Below are positions 1-10,499 of a stretch of 64,000 nucleotides of DNA, in pieces. Source of the DNA: Cricetomys ansorgei (Eukaryota; Chordata; Mammalia; Rodentia; Nesomyidae); assembly GCA_026225945.1 (NCBI GenBank), contig JAMJFZ010001815.1:16096501-16160500 (forward strand). Direction: 5' to 3'. The notes under the pieces were generated by a model, which was not told the DNA's origin, searched no databases, and saw nothing but the letters and a program-made list of their open reading frames with translations. Both the position numbers and the translations under genes were made by a program. Each line of letters starts with the position of its first letter. Within the stretch, counting starts at the first letter, position 1.

Positions 1-54
1 TTTCTACTTTTTTTTATTTTACTTTTCTACTTTATTTTCTTTTCTTATTCTTTT

Positions 55-510
55 TGATCTAGCTAAGATTTCAAACACTGTATTGAACAGAAATGGGAAA
101 ATGAATGTCCTTATTCTATTCCTAATTTTGGAAATACTTTTAGTATTCCTCCATTAAGCTGATGTTGGCAGTGCACTTACTATTAATTGCTTTTATTATA
201 ATAAATATGTCCCTTGCATCTCTAAACTCTGTAAGATATTTATCATGAATATATGCCAGATTTTGTCAAGGACCTTTTTCTGCATCTAGTACTATGTAAA
301 TGTGTTTATGTTTTCTGTACATTAGTATACTTAAATTGTGGGATAATGTGATATACCCTCATCTCTGGAATGGAGCCTACTTGATCACTTTGATGTGTTC
401 TTGAATGCAGTTTGCAAATATATTGTTGATAAAATTTTGTATCTCTTCCTCAGAGATATTGAGCTATATTTTTGTTGGAGTTTGGTATGTTTTCACTATT
501 TAAGCATCAT
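55..510 (-). mobile_element. L1 ORF2 fragment (reverse-transcriptase region), antisense
   Basis: The plus strand reads like the complement of rodent L1 ORF2 around the reverse transcriptase. Recognisable stretches in order are a segment near 70-170 (AAACACTGTATTGAACAG, then TTAAGCTGATGTTGGC), ATTGCTTTTATTATAATAAA near 188, ATCATGAATATATGCCAGAT near 241, CTGCATCTAGTACTATG near 280, and GGAGCCTACTTGATCA near 371. The element therefore runs on the minus strand. Many substitutions and small indels remove any open frame, so this is an old dead copy. The ends are approximate. Confidence 0.75.
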
Positions 511-1480
511 GTACTTAATACTGACCATTAAATCTTAAAAACTTTACTACTCACAATTAAGTTGATTTAATTTTAAACATATGCATCAATACTGCTATTG
601 TTTGACTTTTTAATTTTGTTATTTTAGTGTTAACCATAATTTCGCACATTTAATGATTGTTAAACAAGAATTTTGCTTATGATGGATTGCATCATTATTT
701 TTATATAGCAACTAACAAAGCAAAACACATGATTGAGTACAAGTGTTTAAAATGTGTAATGTGTTCTATCTCCCTAAGGATGATATTGATTGTGGTGAGT
801 GCAGCCAGATATAAGCCAGAAATGGAAATTTCACTACTCAATTGAAATAACATGTAAGTGGTAAATTGAGTCAATTATTTTTTCCCAACATCAGCATTTA
901 TATGACTCAGACTTACTCCTTGGGGTGAGATGTAATCCAACTACAGTGCTTATAGATATTTGAATACTTGCAGTGTGTCTCTATTAAGAATTCTCTTTTT
1001 TATCTATATATTTATACATAAATATACATGGTGATTTTAATTACAATTTTATATTCAAAAATATACATTATTTATTCTGTGCTAAGCAAACATTGAAAAT
1101 ACAAATGCTTAATGCTGCCAAGCACTGTCTAACCTAATTCAATGGTTTATATTATCTTGCCTGCTTTCAGCAACATATAATATTTTTACCATATTTTATG
1201 CAAAAGAAAATAAATCACAAAAATAATTTGCTTTGTTAATAATCATGGAAGCAGATGAAAACTTATAAGTTGTGAAGCTTGTCTTTCCATTTAATATTGC
1301 AACTGATATGATGTATATAGAAACAAAGAACCAAGGTAAGTTATATTTGTTGCATTATATCTGGAAATTTCACAAATTCCTTTGTTCAAAGAACATTTGA
1401 CAAATTAATTGTGCCCAGTGTTATATGATATTTGTTTTCCAGACTACATAACTTAGTATTATATGTACATAAGACAAATC
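511..1480. other. AT-rich spacer, nothing recognised
   Basis: This is AT-rich unique-looking sequence between the antisense L1 piece and the olfactory-receptor pseudogene. The short open frame at 657-845 has no recognisable motif. The normal 5' part of the receptor gene (extracellular N-terminus, TM1, TM2) is not visible here. Confidence 0.5.
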
Positions 1481-1487
1481 ATAATAA

Positions 1488-2276
1488 TGGATCTAAGCTT
1501 TAACCTCAAATATAATTTTCAGCAATCTCTCTTTCTTGGACCATATCCCTTTCTTTTGTTAGCTGTGCCTTGCAACTTTTCTTTTTCAGTATCTATTGGA
1601 CCAAAGGTGCAAGGAGACATATTGGTCAAATCCAAATCTATTTCTTTTGTTGGGTGTGCCTTGCAGCTTTTCTTCATCTGTACCTTTGTAGATGCTGAAT
1701 GCATGTTTGCTGGAAGAGATAATCTTTGATCAGTAAAATGCCCTTAGCAAGTCCCTGCTATATGTAGTTGACATGTCCAGTACAGCTTCCTACTAACTCT
1801 TGACTAGGAATTTACCTAATAGGAATGGTAGATACATAGTAAAATCTCTTTGAATTATGCTTCTGTTGTCTAATGCTATAAATAATATTTTGTATGATAT
1901 CCCTCATAAATTATTACTATATTGCTCAGATATCCAGGTCAAGGACTTAGCTATATTCACAATTTCTGTGTTCATAATGCTGAGAACCATTCTGGAATTC
2001 TTGTCTTATTGTTACATCATCTCATCAGTCTTCATAATCTGCTCTGCTAAGAGGAGTTTCAAAGCTTTCTGCTTGCGACTCCCACCTGATTTCAGTTGCA
2101 ATTTTTCAGAGAACTCTGTTCTTTATATATTTACAACCAAGCTCTTCCTACTCCCTAGACCTAGAAAAAACAATGGCCTTATTCTTTTACACCCCAGTGA
2201 TTCCCATGCTGAACCCTGTGATTTACAATCTATGAACAGGAATGTGAAAGAGGCAACACAAAAAACTGGAAAATAA
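1488..2276 (+). pseudogene. Class II olfactory receptor pseudogene
   Basis: This is a relic of a seven-helix G-protein-coupled odorant receptor, which in a working gene is a single exon of about 310 codons. Pieces in order: GPKVQGDILVKSKSIS with FVGCALQLFF (second extracellular part/TM3 start, near 1598-1676); CTFVDAEC; after a frameshift, LLYVVDMSST (intracellular loop 2); NAINNILYDIPHKLLLYCSD (extracellular loop 2); VKDLAIFTISVFIML with SYCYIISSVF (TM5); SAKRSFKAF (start of TM6); then, in another frame, [14 protein letters not shown] (TM7) and NVKEATQKTGK before TAA at 2274-2276. The MAYDRY motif is destroyed, TM1-TM2 are missing, and at least three frame changes plus stops are visible. It resembles OR5/OR8/OR9-like class II receptors, but the subfamily is uncertain. 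It cannot encode a functional receptor. Confidence 0.9.
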
Positions 2277-2299
2277 AAGGTAGTTTAAATGATTATATG

Positions 2300-2361
<62 letters not shown>
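2300..2361. repeat. (TG)n(TA)n compound microsatellite
   Basis: About 23 bp of TG dinucleotide runs directly into about 39 bp of TA. It lies just 3' of the olfactory-receptor pseudogene. The tract is likely length-variable between individuals. Confidence 0.97.
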
Positions 2362-2364
<3 letters not shown>

Positions 2365-2607
2365 AATTATAGTAGTAATTGGATTAAAGTTATATTGGGT
2401 GAATGAGAGGAATGTTGTGTCACTAAATTTATCTGATTAAAATAAGAATTTCTACTAAATTTTAACAATAAGATAATGTTGTAGATATACAAGTGATTTG
2501 TTTTTCATTATTCTTCATGAGTTCTTATGTGGTACAAATTTGCAGAAATTTTCTTGATCATTTTAATTGCAAAGACTTTCATTTCTTTCATTCAATTTTA
2601 ATTTAAT

Positions 2608-2780
2608 TTTTTTTTTCCTTTTGGCTTTTTGAGACAGGATTTATTTGTTGTAACTCTGGATATCTGGCTGTCCTGGAACTCACTCTGTAGACCAGACTGC
2701 CCTGGAACTTACAGACATCCATCTGCCTCTACCTCCCACATGATTGAATTAAAATTCTGTCCCACCACAGCCAGAATTAA
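2608..2780 (-). mobile_element. B1 SINE, antisense
   Basis: The plus strand starts with a T-rich run and CTTTTTGAGACAGGATTTAT, followed by CTGTCCTGGAACTCACTCTG, AGACCAGACTGCC and CCTCTACCTCCCACATG. This is the complement of a 7SL-derived B1 element with its A-tail on the left. The segment GGAACTTACAGACATCC is the complement of the usual B1 middle. The right (5') end is degraded. Confidence 0.9.
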
Positions 2781-2789
2781 TTTTATTTC

Positions 2790-3180
2790 ATTAAGAATTA
2801 TTTTAAAGTAAATGTAATTATTTCATAATTGAAAATGTGTTGACCTATTCCAGTTATTAAGTATTCTCAACTGCAGATTAGGCAAAGTACAATAAAGTAA
2901 AATAGTTATGTAGACAATAATTATCAAATAAATAATATTTTTCCATAACCATGCTATTACTCAAATTAGAAATCATGTTGCCAAAGTCAGAAGAAAAAAA
3001 AAAAAAACTCATTTGACATTATAGAACTGGGTGATGGCCTAGACTATGGGCTACTAAAATTTTTGAGTTATCCTGTGAAATAAGCCATTTTTTCCTTTTT
3101 AATGTAAATTCATAGTTTGGTATAATCTCAGAGAGTGCTCATGAACTATAAAACCTTGAACAAATTCTCAATTAGAATGT
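2790..3180. other. AT-rich spacer
   Basis: Nothing was recognised. It contains an A-rich run at about 2993-3007. Confidence 0.4.
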
Positions 3181-3184
3181 CCTG

Positions 3185-3625
3185 GACATGTACTTTTATG
3201 ACTTTCTCTAATGAACCTCCAGTCAAACAATGAATAATTGACCTAAACAAAGAGTTCCTAAAAGGAGGGAAATACAATGGCTAATGAAAACTTAAAAATG
3301 TTCAATCCATTACCTGCCATTCAAATGAAAATTAAAATTACTCTAAGCCTATCATTGTAATCACAATGCCATTTCCAGTGTAAGAAATTTCAGTAAACAA
3401 TGGTGTGGTTATGGAGAAAGGGGAATGCCTATTCATTGTTGGGAATGATGTAAATTAGAGATATCAGTATGGAAATTAGTGTGGAGGTTTTCAATAAGAA
3501 AAAAAAATTACAATATAACCTACCTCTATCATTCCTGAGTTCTTACCAAAGAAATCTATATCCTACTGAACAGATAGTTATATATCAATGTTTATTACCA
3601 GTATACTCATAATAGCTTTCAAAGA
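3185..3625 (+). mobile_element. L1 ORF2 C-terminal fragment
   Basis: The order of motifs follows the end of L1 ORF2: AAAAATGTTCAATCCATTACC, GAAAATTAAAATTACTCTAA, GTTATGGAGAAAGGGGAATG, CTATTCATTGTTGGGAATG, then a region equivalent to the CAGTATGGAAATTAGTGTGG segment and CATAATAGCT. Multiple stops and indels are present. It is an old, non-coding copy on the plus strand. Confidence 0.75.
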
Positions 3626-3672
3626 TATTAGCCTAGTAGTTCTTAAGTAATGAATAGATAGTGAAAATGTGA

Positions 3673-3699
3673 CCACACACACACACATATGTATGTATG

Positions 3700-3731
<32 letters not shown>

Positions 3732-3748
3732 TATATATGTATATATAA
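3673..3748. repeat. (CA)n/(TATG)n/(TA)n compound microsatellite
   Basis: CA repeats, GTATGTATGTAT, TA repeats, CA repeats and a second TA part follow each other. The Cys/Val and Tyr/Ile-rich open frames on the complement are products of the repeat and not genes. Confidence 0.95.
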
Positions 3749-3829
3749 AATTAGAAAAGTCAAATGCTTCATATGTTCTCTCATATGTGGTATTTTTAAT
3801 TAAGTTTATGTGTATATGTCTATTTTGGG

Positions 3830-3990
3830 GTAAGTGCAGAGTATGCTGAAGGGCCTGGGGATATTGGGAACCCTGTGGCTGAAATCTCAGGTGTTGTGAA
3901 TCACCTGACATGGAATTTGATCACTGAATTCTAGTTTTATGAAACAAAAATACATGTTCTTAATCCCAGAGCCATCTCTCCAGCCCTTTG
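3830..3990 (-). mobile_element. B2/B3-type SINE, antisense
   Basis: The right end GAGCCATCTCTCCAGCCC is the complement of the tRNA-derived 5' end of rodent B2/B3 SINEs (GGGCTGGAGAGATGGCTC). Leftward it continues with GTTCTTAATCCCA and GTTGTGAATCACCTGACATG, the complement of the B-box side and body. It is diverged, and the left limit is unclear. Confidence 0.75.
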
Positions 3991-4067
3991 ATTTTTAATT
4001 TTTATTTTACTTTTTTATTTTTAAATGCCTATAGATCTAGAAATGGCCTTACGGATAGGTGGAGATG

Positions 4068-4150
4068 GTGTACTGGCTAGTGTTATGTCAACTTGACACA
4101 AGCCAATGTCATCTGAGAAGACTCAATTACACCTTTTATCTGCTGGAATT
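4068..4150 (+). mobile_element. hAT-like rodent repeat (URR1/RCHARR1-type), 5' piece
   Basis: TGTTATGTCAACTTGACACA followed by AGCCAATGTCATCTGAG is the start of a very common rodent interspersed repeat. I believe this is the URR1/RCHARR1 class of non-autonomous hAT-Charlie DNA transposons; the name is from memory. The same family is seen at 35240-35650, 49905-50275 and, inverted, at 14965-15220, 27720-28115 and 54480-54830. After about 4150 the match is lost. Confidence 0.6.
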
Positions 4151-4665
4151 GTATGGTAATATCTTAACTGCCAAGATAATTTGGTTACAGAATACCAAGA
4201 AACCATGTTAGAACAGAGCTGGAAGCTAACTTTATTTCTGCTTCCTTCATAATGTCAGACATGAAGAGTAAAGTCAGCAGTGGTCTTATGCATCTATAAA
4301 TTTCTTTTGAACTCTAATGTTAACTTGCTAAGCAAAGTTAATTACTGATTCAATGACACCATGACAGTTACATGGGTATCTGATTGGATCTGAGGCCTAC
4401 CCCATAGGAGAAATTGTATGTCTTAATGATATTTTGTACCTGGCCAAAGATTTGTGGCTAAAGAAGTTGTTTATACTATAGATGAACCGGTTAGTTTTAT
4501 TTTAATAACTGTAAAATGTTGCAAATTGCCTCCTAAATGTTTATGTTTATGACCATTCACTAATGTAGTCTTCAGTTGATTTAAAAAGGTTCCCTTTTTT
4601 TTTTTTTTTTCGCTTCTAGAAAAGAATGACTAATGCAAGGATTCATAGCTGGTTGAGGTGCTGAG
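4151..4665. other. Unassigned spacer
   Basis: No protein or repeat family was recognised with confidence. A T-run of about 16 bases ends near 4610 and may be the tail of an antisense retrotransposon, but no body could be identified. Confidence 0.35.
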
Positions 4666-4669
4666 AACA

Positions 4670-5215
4670 AATGACTATTGAATACTTAGCCATAAAGAGG
4701 ATGCCCATTTTACTCCTCCAAGTCTCAGGAAACATCACAGTAAAAGAAATTGAAAGAATGCAGGATGTAGGTTATGACGACAGACAAAAAATGTTTTCTT
4801 ATAGGCATGATATTTTCATGGTACTCATCTACTTAACAACAGCTCAAGGTACCCGAATAAAGCTGTCTTCACAATGCTGAGCCCATAAACATTAATTTGT
4901 AGAAAAGGAAAGGCCAAAAGCGAAGGTACTAATGGAAGCTGAGGATTGCTGAAGATATTTGTGAAACTGATATAACCACTGGTGAATTACTCATGTTACA
5001 GTGGATAGCTTACACTCATAGTTATGTCAGTAGACCTGGTTAAACTCAGTGGGTCACAAAATAAAAGCAAAAACAGATGAAATTGGGAAGTAGTTGGAAA
5101 GAGGGAAATTGGTAGAGATGAAAGGGCAATAAATAAGATAGTGGGATGAGTTTTATCAGAATGTACTATACGTATGTATGTATGTATATATATTCATAAA
5201 TAATGAATTAATTTA
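4670..5215 (+). mobile_element. L1 3'UTR fragment (Lx-like)
   Basis: The sequence follows the old rodent L1 3'UTR: AGTCTCAGGAAACATCACAG, an AAGAAATTGAAAGAATG segment, CATGATATTTTCATGGTAC, AACTCAGTGGGTCACAAAA, then the purine-rich stretch GAAATTGGGAAGTAGTTGG and the terminal GAATGTACTATACGTATGTA before an AT-rich tail. The open frame at 4671-4880 is chance within it. Confidence 0.7.
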
Positions 5216-5635
5216 AAAATTTTCAAATTGGATACTGGAAGTGAAAATGTAAATTTCATAAATATGTATTTATCAAAAGAATACATGGCTTATATTATAT
5301 TAAAATTAAATATTATAAAATATTATCGTATATGTGTTATAATATCTACCATTATTATAAAATAGCTACATATTCTTACTTTATGGATATATGTGAAATA
5401 AAGAAATACAGGCAGTGACTGCCACTGAATAATTTAAATATGAATTAATATAGTAAAAATGAATAAAGCATAGAGATTAGAGGTTTAACAATAACAACCA
5501 TGTAAAGAGAAAAAAGTCTTCTCATTCAGATATAAATTATTTTTCCACAGACAATACAAGATAATTTTACAATGCAACTTTGATAGTTCAAATTAAAAAA
5601 AATATCCCCAGGGAGTCATGTTCCTGAATACTGGA
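5216..5635. other. AT-rich spacer
   Basis: Very AT-rich, with no recognisable feature. Confidence 0.4.
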
Positions 5636-5745
5636 TCCCTATGTGTTGTTTTTTGGGAGTTTTAATGGCAGCATTATGAGGCAGAGCATGCTTAGAGGAA
5701 TTATATCACTGAGGTAGGGCTTTGTGGTTTTTATATGGTCTTTTT
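5636..5745 (+). repeat. Possible rodent interspersed-repeat fragment
   Basis: The stretch TTTTAATGGCAGCATTATGA GG, AGAGGAATTATATCACTGAG and GTAGGGCTTTGTGG looks like the 5' part of a common rodent repeat that has a vowel-rich head and a GTGGGCTTTGAGG motif. The family is not assigned, and the match is short. Confidence 0.3.
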
Positions 5746-5826
5746 AGTTCTAAACTTTTTATTCCCAAAGTCCATAAATTTACTTAGAGTTTTATAATAT
5801 TCCAGCATAAAATAAACAAACTATAA

Positions 5827-5831
5827 TATAG

Positions 5832-5862
<31 letters not shown>

Positions 5863-5925
5863 GATATAGGATACAGACATAGATGTAGACGTAGACGTAG
5901 ATGTAGACGTATACGTAGACACAGA
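5827..5925. repeat. (GATA)n array plus degenerate (GTAGAC)n hexamer array
   Basis: GATA repeats (about 40 bp, with one AATA variant) are followed at 5878-5922 by about seven copies of a hexamer, GTAGAC/GTAGAT/GTATAC. The Leu/Arg-rich and Ile/Tyr-rich open frame on the complement comes from these repeats. Confidence 0.93.
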
Positions 5926-5999
5926 TATTTTCTCATCTGGACTGACAATGCTGCCTCAAAGAGAAGAACAACATCTAACAACATCAATTTTTTTTCAAG

Positions 6000-7400
6000 T
6001 GTTTTTTAAGAGTTGTCCGAGAGATTCTCAAAACAATATAAATTTTTGTTTTTGACTTAATTGCTTCTCAGAAGTCAAAGGTAAGTCCATATAGCTGAGA
6101 ACACCATGCACTTCAGACTCAGGGTCCCCAAGCTGGAACTAACTATAAAACCCCCTCCCAGAGGACTAGCAATAATGGTACCATAAAGTACAAAAAGTCC
6201 TATCCAGTCATGATATCATGAATCAAAATAAAGATTAGAATCATAAGATAATCCTTAGGAGCAGTCATAGCATGCATATCTTGATAAAAACTAACATCTA
6301 TCTAAATTGAATTTAAGAACCATTTAACAAAAAGGGAAATCATACCTGCTATTGGAAATCTATCAAACTACCCAGGCTAGTGAAGTAATGAATTATGGAG
6401 GATTCATTAAATTTACTAAACCAGCATAATATCTGACTATATTCTAAACACTTGTCCTTATACTCACAAATATATACAGTCCTCACCCCTCATCAAGGAA
6501 ACTTCTCTTTGCAACAGAGACCAATACAAAAAACCACCACCAATCAAAATGCAGAGTTATGGAGCCTAGTTCCAAAGGATATATCTACAAAACATCTACC
6601 TTATTCAATTATCTAATTTAAATTAGTTAATATTTAAACTTACTTTAAATATTAATTAATATTCCTAAATTAAATTAGTTAATTAATTTAGTTGATTAAT
6701 ATTCCTAAAATAACTAGATGATTTAAAAGTGACTCCTGTAGTAATTGTATACCATTTCCCCAGGAATTCAAATATTGTAATTAATTTAATATATCTATCT
6801 ACAAATACGTAATCAATCAAAAGGTACAGATGTGGAACACAGCCTTAATGCAAACATATACAAAGTACTACCACACCTAATATTCAGGGAACTTTGCAGG
6901 AAATGGTGTGGAAAGATTATAAGGAATAGAAGTTCAGGAAATTTGATGGGAATTTGTGTCTCCTAGTGATGTCAGAAGTGATACCCATAATGTCTCAAAA
7001 ACATTACTGCCCAAAAATGAGCTGAAGGAGGACTATTCAAATAGGCATGCCAACTGGAAGAGGAAAAGCTCAGGAGGCCTCAGTACTACACAAAGAACTT
7101 CAGGCAACTAAGAAATGCTGCGAGTGAGAGAAATAGCCTTTTTGGGAAGAGGACACTAATTAGTTATCAACTACCAAATAGTCAGTCCTGAAATCATACA
7201 TAAAAGTAACATTATATTGAGTGAGCAAGTTGTATTTAGAAATAGAAAGATATATCCATATACGTATATGCTTGTATTAACAATGAAGAAAGAAGTCATG
7301 AATTTGAAAGAGAGGAAAGAGGACTATGTGGGTGGGCTGGGGTCAGGAAAGGAAAATCCAGTAATTATATTAATCTCAAAACCATAAAAAATATTTCATT
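6000..7400 (+). mobile_element. L1 3'UTR, long fragment
   Basis: This is the clearest plus-strand L1 3'UTR in the window. Landmarks in order: TAGCTGAGAACACCATGCAC, CAGACTCAGGGTCCCCAAGC, CCCAGAGGACTAGCAATAAT, CAAAATAAAGATTAGAATCA, AACTTCTCTTTGCAACAGAG, AATGCAGAGTTATGGAGCC, then after an AT-rich block TCAGGGAACTTTGCAGG, GTGTCTCCTAGTGATGTCAG, ACAAAGAACTTCAGGCAACT, TCATGAATTTGAAAGAGAGG and the AT-rich terminus. No ORF2 is attached, so it is a 5'-truncated copy. About 6600-6835 appears to be extra AT-rich material not expected in the family. Confidence 0.9.
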
Positions 7401-7699
7401 GTGTTCAAATGGCAGGAGTCCCTAGTCTTTCTGAACATCTGTTATACTATCTCAAACCTCTGTTCACCTAGAAACACCTTGAGCTCACACTGTCTTAAGT
7501 AACCAATTCTTGATCTCCCCCAGTTAACTTTTCTCTGAATCTATAGCTTATTGTATGTGGTTAAGACATAGAAAATGGATTATTTTAATCTTCTCTTAAC
7601 CTTTCTCTTCCACAGCATTAAGTAACTCACAGGCAAAATACAAACATTAAGCTTCTTTGCACCATTCAGCCAGAATACAGCTACGTATAAGAAAAATGG
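7401..7699. other. Spacer between two facing L1 tails
   Basis: About 300 bp without a recognised feature. It separates the 3' end of the plus-strand L1 from the 3' end of a minus-strand L1. Confidence 0.5.
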
Positions 7700-8725
7700 C
7701 TTCTAAATTTATTTCATTTCATATATTGTAATATTGTTGTACAATATAATCTGATCAAAGTTGTATCTCTTCTACTTCCTCCTAGATCTTTCCCACTTTC
7801 TCACACACCCAATTCCACACTCTTTCTTTCTCTATCTCTGTAGAAAACAAACAGGTGAAAGAAAGAAGAGAGAGAGAGAGAGAGAGAGAGAGGAAGAGAG
7901 AGAGAGGAAGAGAAAGAAAGAAAATTTAAAAGAACAATGTAAACACATACACACACACACACACACACACCAAAACATAACAATACAAAATCAGAAGCAA
8001 TTATATATGAGCAAGAAATAAGACAAAATATGTCCAAGCAAAGCAATGTGAGAGAGAAACTCTACAAAAATGCTATTGCATTCACTTTCTATTGGCCATC
8101 TACCACCTGGTATGGGCCACACCCTTATGCGTGTTCAGTATACACGGTGAGATGGCATTGGAGAACACCACTTTATTTTTCAAATAGATGTCAATTGTGG
8201 ATAGCTTACTGGTTAGGGATGAATGTTCTTGTCGACCTCTGCCCCCCAGCAATGAAACCTGGTCAAGCAATGTGTGTACCATCACAGTATCTATGAATTC
8301 ATGTGTGTCAGTTCTGTTGTGCATGGAAGTCACTATTTCTTTTGTGTAACTCATCCCCTCTGGCTCAAATAATCTTTCTGCCTCCTCTTTCACAGAATTA
8401 TCCTAGTCCGGAAAAGAGGTGTTTAATGGAAACAATTTAGTCCAATTTATGACTGAGTGTTCCAAAATCCCTCACTCTCTGTGCATCTTCCAGCTGAGGA
8501 CCTCTGCAATATTTCCTATCTACTGTAGCAGATGTTTCTCTGATAGTGGCTGAGTGAGGCACTAATCTATGGGTATAGCAGAAAATCATTGGAATTTATT
8601 TATTGCTATGTTCCATAGGCAGAACAACAGTGCTTTGGTTTCCCCTATGCCCATGATATATCTAATCTCAGGTTCTTGGACAACTGAACAGTGTCAGTCA
8701 TTCATTCCATCAAGGAGTGTGAAAA
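7700..8725 (-). mobile_element. L1 3'UTR, antisense
   Basis: The plus strand is the complement of the rodent L1 3'UTR. Landmarks are ACAATATAATCTGATCAAAG, TCCTCCTAGATCTTTCCCAC, GAAAACAAACAGGTGAAAG, CCTCTGGCTCAAATAATC followed by TTTCTGCCTCCTC, GACTGAGTGTTCC, GCTGAGTGAGGCACTAATCT, ATGGGTATAGCAG and CTCAGGTTCTTGG. Embedded GA (7860-7924) and CA (7943-7971) runs are typical of this part of the 3'UTR. The open frames at 7761-8296 and 8100-8393 fall entirely within it and are not genes. Confidence 0.88.
7860..7971. repeat. (GA)n and (CA)n microsatellites inside the L1 3'UTR
   Basis: A purine run of AG dinucleotides with AGGA and AAAG variants is followed, about 20 bp later, by about 28 bp of pure CA. 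Both lie inside the antisense L1. Confidence 0.95.
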
Positions 8726-8729
8726 AGGA

Positions 8730-10495
8730 AGGAAAAAAGAAAGTATGAGGAAAATAGATAACAGAATATAGGAAAGAGATGAAGAGAAGAAAAAAATAAC
8801 AAAACAAGGCAAACATCAGACTCTACAACACAATTCTTATAATAGGGTCAAAAATGCTTAATACACTTTAGAAATTTATTAATAAGGTACAAAATAAATT
8901 TGAACTGCTTTCCCATTTTATACAAATTGATGGGTGAACATATATAATTGATATTAGTTAATATTACTGACAGCCATTTATGGCTTATGGGATAACATAA
9001 AGTACCCAATTTTCACCATGCATTTTTAATGGTCTTTATTTTTTGAGTTATATTTATTAACACCTGCTTTTAATATTCTTATACTAGTTGTGATCAAGTT
9101 TTAAAAGTAGGCACATTCCAGTATAATATAAATATACTTTACAGCAATTTATGGATTTATAATTGTAGTTTTATGGAATATTTTAATGTTTTGTAATCAA
9201 ATATGGATAGGTAACAAAAGTACAATGTCAATGAAAAAAGGATGTTGAAATAGAGGGAATGATTTTAATCAACAAAAACTGACTTGCCTGATTTTGAGAT
9301 AAGCTGTAAAATTTTTTCTTAGACACTGCTTTTCAGATTTCTGAGTATTAATCATGTCAGAACATTCCTCATTTACCAGAGAATATTTTTCTAGAACAGT
9401 TTCTTTGGGCATTCTATTTCTAGGTACTGTTTGGTGTTACAAACAACGAAACTTACAACTCGAAAATTATTTTCCTACAAACATCTACTTGGCTTATAGG
9501 AAGCAAAACATGTGACTGTCATGTACCTGAATGAGATTATTCAGAGTCAGTAGATATGTCTCTGATGCCAGAATCATCTCTTCATTATTTGGAAGAGACT
9601 AAAAGATGCTTATATGTAGATATACATTCCTCCCTAGGTGAGTAAGTGGAAATTAATACAAGTCTACAAATAGAAAATATTTAAAAAGTGACTGAAGTCT
9701 ATTCTATTCTCTATAACTCCCTTTATCAAGAAAAATTGATACTCTGATTACACTTCATTTTAAAGTCAATATTTCAACATTCAAGCACATTTTGTTCATG
9801 GACATTCTTTGACTTTTACTTTTGTATTTGTTCAAGCATCCCATTATCTACTGTGAAAAGAAACAAACTAAATAATCTTTCCAAAACTGTTGATTTTAGG
9901 CTGATTTCATACTGATAAATGCAACAAGATATGAGTCAGTATCTGCGTCACCATGCTCTTGGCCTCTATTCTCTTAACATTTATTCTTGGTAGTAGAAAG
10001 TAACCTTAACCACCTTATTTCATAGTCAATGTCCATCTGTATTTCAGAGGAATGCATACAGACTTTGATGACAAATTGAAATACATAGAAAATTAGTGTC
10101 CCTGTTCAGCGAGTATATAAGTATCAATGTGGAGCTTACTCATCACAGCCATTCTGTATCTTAAAATTAAATAGTAAGAACTCCATGTTCCTCAGTCTAA
10201 ATAGTTAGATTGTTTTATAGAGAATGGCTTTTACTTTAATGAGTTAATTAGTTACCAAGATATAAATGAGAGATCTATATATTCAAAATTTAAAACTGCT
10301 GGTGTTGCAAGTCACAGGCTGAATTGCAATGGGATGACACAAAATCTACAAATAGCTGAGGTTTACCTCACAGAATAATTAGGAAGTCTCTGGCAGGAAC
10401 AAACTCTGAATTAGAGTTAGTGTCATACACTCCTGGAACTGCTCTGTAGTAAGAGGGTAGAGGTAAACATTGCAAGATTCAGGTAGGTTAAATTA
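8730..10495. other. Quiet AT-rich spacer
   Basis: About 1.8 kb with no long open frame, no SINE and no recognisable ERV. It starts with an A/G-rich stretch (8720-8810), possibly an extension of the adjoining L1. Confidence 0.5.
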
Positions 10496-10499
10496 ATCG

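Noticed and set aside
1463..1729. Possible intact small gene (88 codons)
   Set aside because: Its second half is the TM3 region of the olfactory-receptor pseudogene and the first half is the duplicated, out-of-frame copy. No independent gene.
1857..2276. Possible functional olfactory receptor (139-codon frame)
   Set aside because: It lacks TM1-TM4, the KAFSTC-type region is broken, and the TM7 motif PMLNPVIY is only in another frame. Pseudogene.
7761..8393. Overlapping open frames of 81-97 codons on both strands
   Set aside because: They lie wholly in an antisense L1 3'UTR with GA and CA tracts.
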